Position numbers and translations under genes: made by a program. Below, one piece after another: positions 59,344-64,000 of a DNA stretch of 64,000 nt. Origin of the DNA: Candidatus Thiovulum stygium (GTDB lineage: Bacteria > Campylobacterota > Campylobacteria > Campylobacterales > Thiovulaceae); contig CP091137.1 in assembly GCA_021582295.1 (NCBI GenBank), forward strand, positions 460,970 through 524,969. The letters are read 5' to 3'. Position 1 is the first letter of the stretch, and each line of letters begins with the position of its first letter. Under the pieces are notes generated by a model. The model saw nothing but the letters and a program-made list of their open reading frames with translations, was not told where the DNA came from and searched no databases.

Positions 59344-60335
59344 TTATTTATACTCCATTTTAAGATTATTTTATCTTCACTAGAAGCAAATATTGTATCG
59401 TTATCTATAAATTCAATTTTATTTGGAGTTGATTCAAGACCACTAAGAGTAGTAATAATTTCACCTGAATTTATATCGAAAATTTTTATTAAATTATCTT
59501 CTCCAAACGAGAAAGCACCATATTTTTCATTAGGAGAAATAGCAACAGAATATATTAAAAACGGAGTATTAATAAAATAATTTCTATTTTTTGAATATAC
59601 AGCTAATTTTCTATCTTGACCTCCTCCAATAACTATATCATTTTTTATACAAACTTGATAAACATTATCTTGATTTAAACCTGAAAGAGTTTTAATAATA
59701 TTGCCACTTATCGAATCAACAATTATAATTTCACCAGATTCAAAAGAGATTGCAGAAATTTTTTTATTAGTATCAATTGCAATATCTGAAAGTGTTGAAC
59801 TAGAAAGAGATTTTCTATAAATCTCTTTATTTTTTTCAAGATTAAAAAGAACTATTTCACCACCAATATTTCCAAAAAATATATTTTTACTATCTATAAA
59901 TCTAGCCTCTTTTATTGGTTCTTTACTAGAATAAATTTTAATTGGCTTTAAGTCTGAAATATTGGCTAAAAGAATATTTCTTAAACCATTATCTGATTCT
60001 ACAACAATTAAAATTTTATTGTTAAAAATATCAACTGAATATATTTTTGGTTCAACTGAATTTATATAAAAATTTGATATTTTGGGTAAATTTATAAATT
60101 CTACTTTTTCTTCTTGATTATTTATATTTAATGTTTGAATTGAGATTTGACCATTATTATCAGCGATATAAATTTTATTTTTAAAAATTATAAAATCATT
60201 AATACTATTTTGGTTTGTAATTTTTAAAATTGGATTTATATTATCGTTACCGTATAAAAAATTTATAGATAAATTAATAGCTAAAGTTAAAGAGAGGGAA
60301 AAAAGTTGTGATTCTTTTAGAAAATTATTTATCAT
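59340..60335 (-). CDS. napL: NapL-like periplasmic WD40 protein
   Basis: 331 residues. A signal (LFSLSLTLAINLSINFLYG) is followed by beta-propeller repeats (KIYIADNNGQISIQTL, ISFESGEIIIVDSISGN, FSFGEDNLIKIFDINSG). This is the NapL of Campylobacterota nap clusters, whose exact role is unclear. The usual napAGHBF genes are not upstream here; fabH is. Confidence 0.82.
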   Translation of the reverse strand: MINNFLKESQLFSLSLTLAINLSINFLYGNDNINPILKITNQNSINDFIIFKNKIYIADNNGQISIQTLNINNQEEKVEFINLPKISNFYINSVEPKIYSVDIFNNKILIVVESDNGLRNILLANISDLKPIKIYSSKEPIKEARFIDSKNIFFGNIGGEIVLFNLEKNKEIYRKSLSSSTLSDIAIDTNKKISAISFESGEIIIVDSISGNIIKTLSGLNQDNVYQVCIKNDIVIGGGQDRKLAVYSKNRNYFINTPFLIYSVAISPNEKYGAFSFGEDNLIKIFDINSGEIITTLSGLESTPNKIEFIDNDTIFASSEDKIILKWSINK

Positions 60336-60481
60336 TAGTTATTTTAACCGATCTATTTTTTAATAATTATTAATTGCGAGTTTTTAACTCGGGATATCTT
60401 CAAAAGCACTTTGAATTTAAATTTATTTCTTGGTTTTCGATAATCAATTTCTTTTGATTTAATATTTATTAAAATCTAAAT

Positions 60482-60500
60482 CCCTGTAAAAACAGGAATC
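60482..60500 (-). terminator. Possible terminator of fabH
   Basis: A short stem (CCTGT with ACAGG, about 60484-60497) with T-rich sequence on the minus strand after the fabH stop. Weak. Confidence 0.35.
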
Positions 60501-60530
60501 TAAATTTTAACATAAATGAAATCTAATTTA

Positions 60531-61550
60531 TCAGTTTTGATTTATAGTCTCTTTGTTTGGATTTCCACCAAATTTTAGAATTGCACTTCCCCAAGTTAAA
60601 CCGCCACCAAAAGCATCTAATAGAACAAGATCGCCACTATTTAAGCCACCTTTTTCCCATAGATCATTCATTGCCATTGGAATAGAAGCTGAAGAAGTAT
60701 TACCATATTTATGAACAGTTAAAATAACTTGATCATCTCTTAACGATAATGCATCACCAACAGCTTTAATAATTCTATAATTTGCTTGATGAGGTATAAA
60801 ATGTTTTATATCTTCTGATTTAATTTTATTTTTTTTAAGAATATCGATAACATCTTTTGTTAAAGTTTTGACAGCTACTTTAAAAGTTGCATTGCCTTGC
60901 ATTTTCATAAAATGTCTTCGATTTTCAATAGTAGTTATAGAACAAGGTTCAGCCGAACCGCCACCAGGAGTAATTAAATAGTCAGAATAAGAGCCATCAG
61001 CTCCAGTGTGAATATCTATAATTGCTTTTTCAGGATCTTCTGTTCTACTAATAACAGCTGCACCTGCACCGTCACCAAATAAAATACAAGTGCCTCTATC
61101 TGTATAATCTATAATTGTGCTTAATTTTTCAGCACCAATTATTAATACATTTTTATAAGCTCCAGATTCAATAAAAGATTTTGCAATATTTAGTGCATAA
61201 ATAAAGCCTGTACAAGCTGCACTAATATCAAATGAAGTTATAGGATTTAATTTAAGTTTATGAGCTATTAAATTTGCAGTTGAAGGCATACAAAAGTGAT
61301 CTGGCGAAATAGTTGCACAAATAAGAACATCAATATCTTTAGGATCAAGTCCAGATCGTTCAATTGCTTGACGACCAGCTTTTACACCAAGATCGCTTGT
61401 TACCTCATCACTATCAGCTATATGTCTCTCTTTTATGCCAGTTCGTTGAACTATCCATTCATCATTAGTATCAACAATTTTTTCAAGATCACTGTTAGTT
61501 AATACTTTTGCAGGTATATATGCACCTATCGATTTAAAAGAGGCATACAC
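60531..61550 (-). CDS. fabH: Beta-ketoacyl-ACP synthase III
   Basis: 339 residues. Catalytic Cys in SAACTGFIYAL, His in IPHQANYRI, Asn in YGNTSSASIP. It starts fatty acid chains from acetyl-CoA and malonyl-ACP. It follows plsX by 5 nt, the common plsX-fabH order. Confidence 0.97.
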   Translation of the reverse strand: MYASFKSIGAYIPAKVLTNSDLEKIVDTNDEWIVQRTGIKERHIADSDEVTSDLGVKAGRQAIERSGLDPKDIDVLICATISPDHFCMPSTANLIAHKLKLNPITSFDISAACTGFIYALNIAKSFIESGAYKNVLIIGAEKLSTIIDYTDRGTCILFGDGAGAAVISRTEDPEKAIIDIHTGADGSYSDYLITPGGGSAEPCSITTIENRRHFMKMQGNATFKVAVKTLTKDVIDILKKNKIKSEDIKHFIPHQANYRIIKAVGDALSLRDDQVILTVHKYGNTSSASIPMAMNDLWEKGGLNSGDLVLLDAFGGGLTWGSAILKFGGNPNKETINQN

Positions 61551-61555
61551 TAGTT

Positions 61556-62569
61556 TTATCCTATATTTTCAGTAGTTTTTGTTTTTAATTGAAGTTCTAT
61601 ATCTGATTCGATATTTGCATTAACATATGCAATCGCTTGAAAAATAGAATTTTTCATAGCTTTTGCATTACTTTTGCCATGACTAATAATTACACATGAT
61701 TTTAAACCCAAAAGTGGTGCGCCACCATATTCTGCATAATCTATCTCTTTTCGAAGCAATCTAAAAACTTTTTTCATTAATAGAGCTCCAGCAATAGCAA
61801 TAGGAGATTTTTTAATTTTCTTTTTAATAAAATAATTTATAGTTTCAGCTACACCTTCACTTGTTTTTAAAACTAGATTTCCAACAAAGCCATCACAAAC
61901 TATAACATCAACAGAGCCATCAAAAATATTATTACCTTCTACATTTCCTTTAAAAGATGATAATTTTTTTAATAATTTAAAACTCTCTTTAGTTTGTTCA
62001 TTTCCTTTTGAATCTTCTTCACCATTTGATAATAAACCAATTCTTGGTATATCTATTTTTAAAATTTTTCTAGCATAAGCTTCACCCATAACACCAAATT
62101 GAAAAAGATGTTCAGGTTTGCAATCGACATTAGCACCAACATCAAGAACAACAGATCTTTTACCGTCTTGAGTTGGCATAAGTGCAACAATTGCGGGACG
62201 ACTAACATTTTGAAGTCTGCCGATTCGCAAAGTTGCAAGAGACATTGTAGAACCACTATGACCAGCAGAAACAATAGCTTGAGCTTTTCCATCTTTAACG
62301 AGTTCGACAGCTTTATAAATAGAACTTTCTCGTCGTTTAAAGACATCAGTAGCAGAATCACTCATTAAAATTACATCAGATGCATCAATAATAGTAATTC
62401 GATTTGATAACCCTTTTGGCAAATTTAATAAATATTTTTCTATTTCATCTCGTTTGCCAACAAGAGAGAGTATAAAATCTTCTCTCTCTGATAGAGCCTG
62501 GATTGCACCAGTTACAATGGGTTCAGAACCATAATCCCCACCCATTGCATCAAGGGCTATATTAATCAT
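61556..62569 (-). CDS. plsX: Phosphate acyltransferase PlsX
   Basis: 337 residues from ATG 62569 ([14 protein letters not shown]), the usual family start; the frame is open to 62596. Its ATG overlaps the rpmF stop (ATGATTAA), a sign of coupling. SAGHSGSTM and [14 protein letters not shown] are conserved. It makes acyl-phosphate for phospholipid synthesis. Confidence 0.95.
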   Translation of the reverse strand: MINIALDAMGGDYGSEPIVTGAIQALSEREDFILSLVGKRDEIEKYLLNLPKGLSNRITIIDASDVILMSDSATDVFKRRESSIYKAVELVKDGKAQAIVSAGHSGSTMSLATLRIGRLQNVSRPAIVALMPTQDGKRSVVLDVGANVDCKPEHLFQFGVMGEAYARKILKIDIPRIGLLSNGEEDSKGNEQTKESFKLLKKLSSFKGNVEGNNIFDGSVDVIVCDGFVGNLVLKTSEGVAETINYFIKKKIKKSPIAIAGALLMKKVFRLLRKEIDYAEYGGAPLLGLKSCVIISHGKSNAKAMKNSIFQAIAYVNANIESDIELQLKTKTTENIG

Positions 62570-62723
62570 TGAGTCTGCTATATTCTCCATTGCCATTCAT
62601 TCTATGAGGCATTCTCCACTCACCATTTTCTTTATCTTTAATTGGTTTTGCAAGAGTAATTTTATAATGTGTGCTTCTTTTTAAACCTCGAGTTTTACTC
62701 AATCTTCGCTTAGGTACTGCCAT
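62562..62723 (-). CDS. rpmF: 50S ribosomal protein L32
   Basis: 53 residues starting [20 protein letters not shown], the L32 signature. It is a short gene between the DUF177 gene and plsX, the order rpmF-plsX-fabH found widely. The C-terminal Cys pairs of some L32 proteins are absent, so this is the zinc-free form. Confidence 0.96.
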   Translation of the reverse strand: MAVPKRRLSKTRGLKRSTHYKITLAKPIKDKENGEWRMPHRMNGNGEYSRLND

Positions 62724-62749
62724 TTTCTTAACTTCCTAATATTTAAATT

Positions 62750-63157
62750 TTAATTTTTATAATTATTTTCATCATTTTCATTATTATGATCAGTTAAATT
62801 ATTGCAATCATTACATTTATAATAATCACTTTTAATAAGTTCAATTTCACTGATTAAAATTTCATCTAAATCAATATTGCCATTTAACATTTCATAAATA
62901 TCAAATTCTTCATCAAAACCATTAAAGATACCATTATTTATTAATAATTCTATTTTTTCATCTATATTAGAAATAATATTTTTACCACAAATACTACAAT
63001 GTGTATCTAATTGACCTTTAAATTTTAATTCACAATGAACTAGATTTCCACCAGTTTTTGGTTTAAATTTAAAATTTGAAAGAATTTGATCATTGCCGTT
63101 TTTAAACTCAAGAGGATATTTTGCATCTTTTGAGACTTTAGTAAATGGTATCTTCAT
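62750..63157 (-). CDS. DUF177 (YceD-like) protein
   Basis: 135 residues. The pattern GQLDTHCSICGKNI and the later YYKCNDCNNL give two Cys pairs, and it lies directly ahead of rpmF, as YceD does. Members are linked to 23S rRNA/large-subunit formation. The end is Asn/Glu-rich. A 26-nt gap separates it from rpmF. Confidence 0.82.
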   Translation of the reverse strand: MKIPFTKVSKDAKYPLEFKNGNDQILSNFKFKPKTGGNLVHCELKFKGQLDTHCSICGKNIISNIDEKIELLINNGIFNGFDEEFDIYEMLNGNIDLDEILISEIELIKSDYYKCNDCNNLTDHNNENDENNYKN

Positions 63158-63183
63158 TTAATTAACAGTTTTATAAATATATC

Positions 63184-63603
63184 TTAAAGAATTTCTCGTT
63201 TACTAAAAAAGAAAGCAATCTCTTTTTTTGCATTCTCATCAGAATCTGAACCATGAACAGCATTAGCTTCAATACTTTCAGCAAAATCTGCTCGAATAGT
63301 TCCAGCTACTGCATTTTTTGGATCAGTTGCTCCCATAATTATTCGATTCTCAATAACAGCATTTTCGCCTTCAAGAACCATAGCAACAACGGGACCACTG
63401 CTCATATATTTAACTAAATCTTTAAAAAAGCCTCGTTCTTTATGAACAGCATAAAATGCTTCAACATCAGCAGTTGATAACTGAATTTTTTTCATTCCTG
63501 CTATTCGTAATCCACGACTTTCAAATCTATCTACTATTTTGCCTATCACACCTTTTGCAACTGCATCAGGTTTAACAATTGATAAAGTTTGTTCTATTCC
63601 CAA
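63184..63603 (-). CDS. ndk: Nucleoside diphosphate kinase
   Basis: 139 residues. The phosphorylated His is in NAVHGSDS, with [16 protein letters not shown] at the start. It balances nucleoside triphosphates. It precedes the DUF177 gene by 26 nt. Confidence 0.97.
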   Translation of the reverse strand: MGIEQTLSIVKPDAVAKGVIGKIVDRFESRGLRIAGMKKIQLSTADVEAFYAVHKERGFFKDLVKYMSSGPVVAMVLEGENAVIENRIIMGATDPKNAVAGTIRADFAESIEANAVHGSDSDENAKKEIAFFFSKREIL

Positions 63604-63648
63604 AGATATTTCCTTTACATAAAAATTAGCAAAATTATATCAAAACGA

Positions 63649-64000
63649 TCAATCTTTTTTGCCAAATAGGTCTCTATTTTTACTTTTAAACAATTTTGCC
63701 CTATCTATTTTGTGATTATTTTCAATATTTTGTTCATTTAATGCATTTTCTGTTTCAATAATTTTTCTAATATTTATATAATTATCAGCAAAATTAATTA
63801 AAATTGGATTTTTATCAATAAATATTTGGATAATATTTAATAAATCCATTGATACTTCACTTTCGCGAATATCTTTACCAGAACCAAAACCAGCTCGAAA
63901 AATTAAAATATTATTGGAAATAACTGAAGTTTCAAAACTATAACCTATCATATCAAATCGCATATAAACAGATTGATTATTTATAACTCCAGTTATTTCA
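63649..64000 (-). CDS. Unrecognised protein, C-terminal part, cut by the window end
   Basis: The frame runs past the window edge: codons before the Met at 63963 (ITGVINNQSVY) are open. The seen part has beta strands (MIGYSFETSVISNNILIFRAGF) and a helical end rich in Asn, Glu and Lys, finishing LFGKKD. I do not recognise it. It lies 45 nt before ndk. Confidence 0.55.
   Translation of the reverse strand, partial: EITGVINNQSVYMRFDMIGYSFETSVISNNILIFRAGFGSGKDIRESEVSMDLLNIIQIFIDKNPILINFADNYINIRKIIETENALNEQNIENNHKIDRAKLFKSKNRDLFGKKD

Overview
The window is very AT-rich bacterial DNA (my rough estimate is about 30% G+C). Its gene content points to a chemolithoautotrophic member of the Campylobacterota (Sulfurimonas/Sulfurovum/Thiovulum-like; I cannot name the genus). 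The markers are both subunits of ATP citrate lyase (reductive TCA cycle), a Rieske/cytochrome b/di-haem cytochrome c complex, napL-napD of the Campylobacterota-type nitrate reductase cluster, a UbiD-family menaquinone decarboxylase, FliL, MinDE next to ilvC, and RNase Y.

Layout. 1-8.4 kb: a minus-strand surface-sugar cluster (rmlABCD, a 3,4-ketoisomerase, the start of a FdtB-like aminotransferase, FkbM methyltransferase, oxidoreductase, acyltransferase, ATP-grasp protein), apparently for a dTDP-3-amino-3,6-dideoxyhexose; it is damaged by frameshifts and two group II intron relics. 8.4-13.4 kb: a broken UvrD/FBH1-like helicase with two tandem repeats, then two unrecognised acidic proteins. 13.4-23 kb: fliL, a DJ-1 protein, trmA, an M16 peptidase, prfB and two lipoproteins. 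23.2-26.5 kb, plus strand: a periplasmic protein gene split by an ORF-less group II intron, a DUF2156 protein, a broken GNAT and a small protein. 26.6-36.6 kb, minus strand: a receiver-RHH regulator, lpxD, a polysaccharide deacetylase, minE, minD, a helical-protein gene split by a full group II intron, a DUF262 gene and ilvC. 36.9-39.5 kb: petABC. 39.9-46 kb, plus strand: HDOD and STAS-CheX signalling proteins, a folate enzyme, rny, a superoxide reductase-like protein, a PqiA-like protein, an amt relic and glnB. 46-64 kb, mostly minus: aclBA with two small membrane genes between them, LPP20-like, hisZ, metK (plus), ftsI, lgt, a UbiD-family gene, dnaN, a Crp/Fnr regulator, napD, napL, fabH, plsX, rpmF, a DUF177 gene and ndk.

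The observations I consider most worth following are: (1) the octamer GATGAGGT occurs 26 times on the two strands together, where about one copy is expected, balanced between strands, in genes and in intergenic inverted repeats, and absent from both introns, which is the pattern of a DNA-uptake sequence; (2) two group II introns with identical ends sit in two genes, each can be removed to give an in-frame product, and each carries its own matching EBS1-IBS1 pairing; the ORF-less copy looks like a deletion derivative that could be served by the maturase of the other; (3) a two-gene DUF262 plus helical partner module, possibly defensive, lies between ilvC and minD.

Many genes here (fkbM, the acyltransferase, the helicase, the PAS-like gene, lpxD, the GNAT gene, perhaps the folate gene) are each broken by one missing base in or beside a mononucleotide run. 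Because lpxD is normally needed in Gram-negative bacteria with lipid A, I suspect that much of this is sequence error rather than decay.
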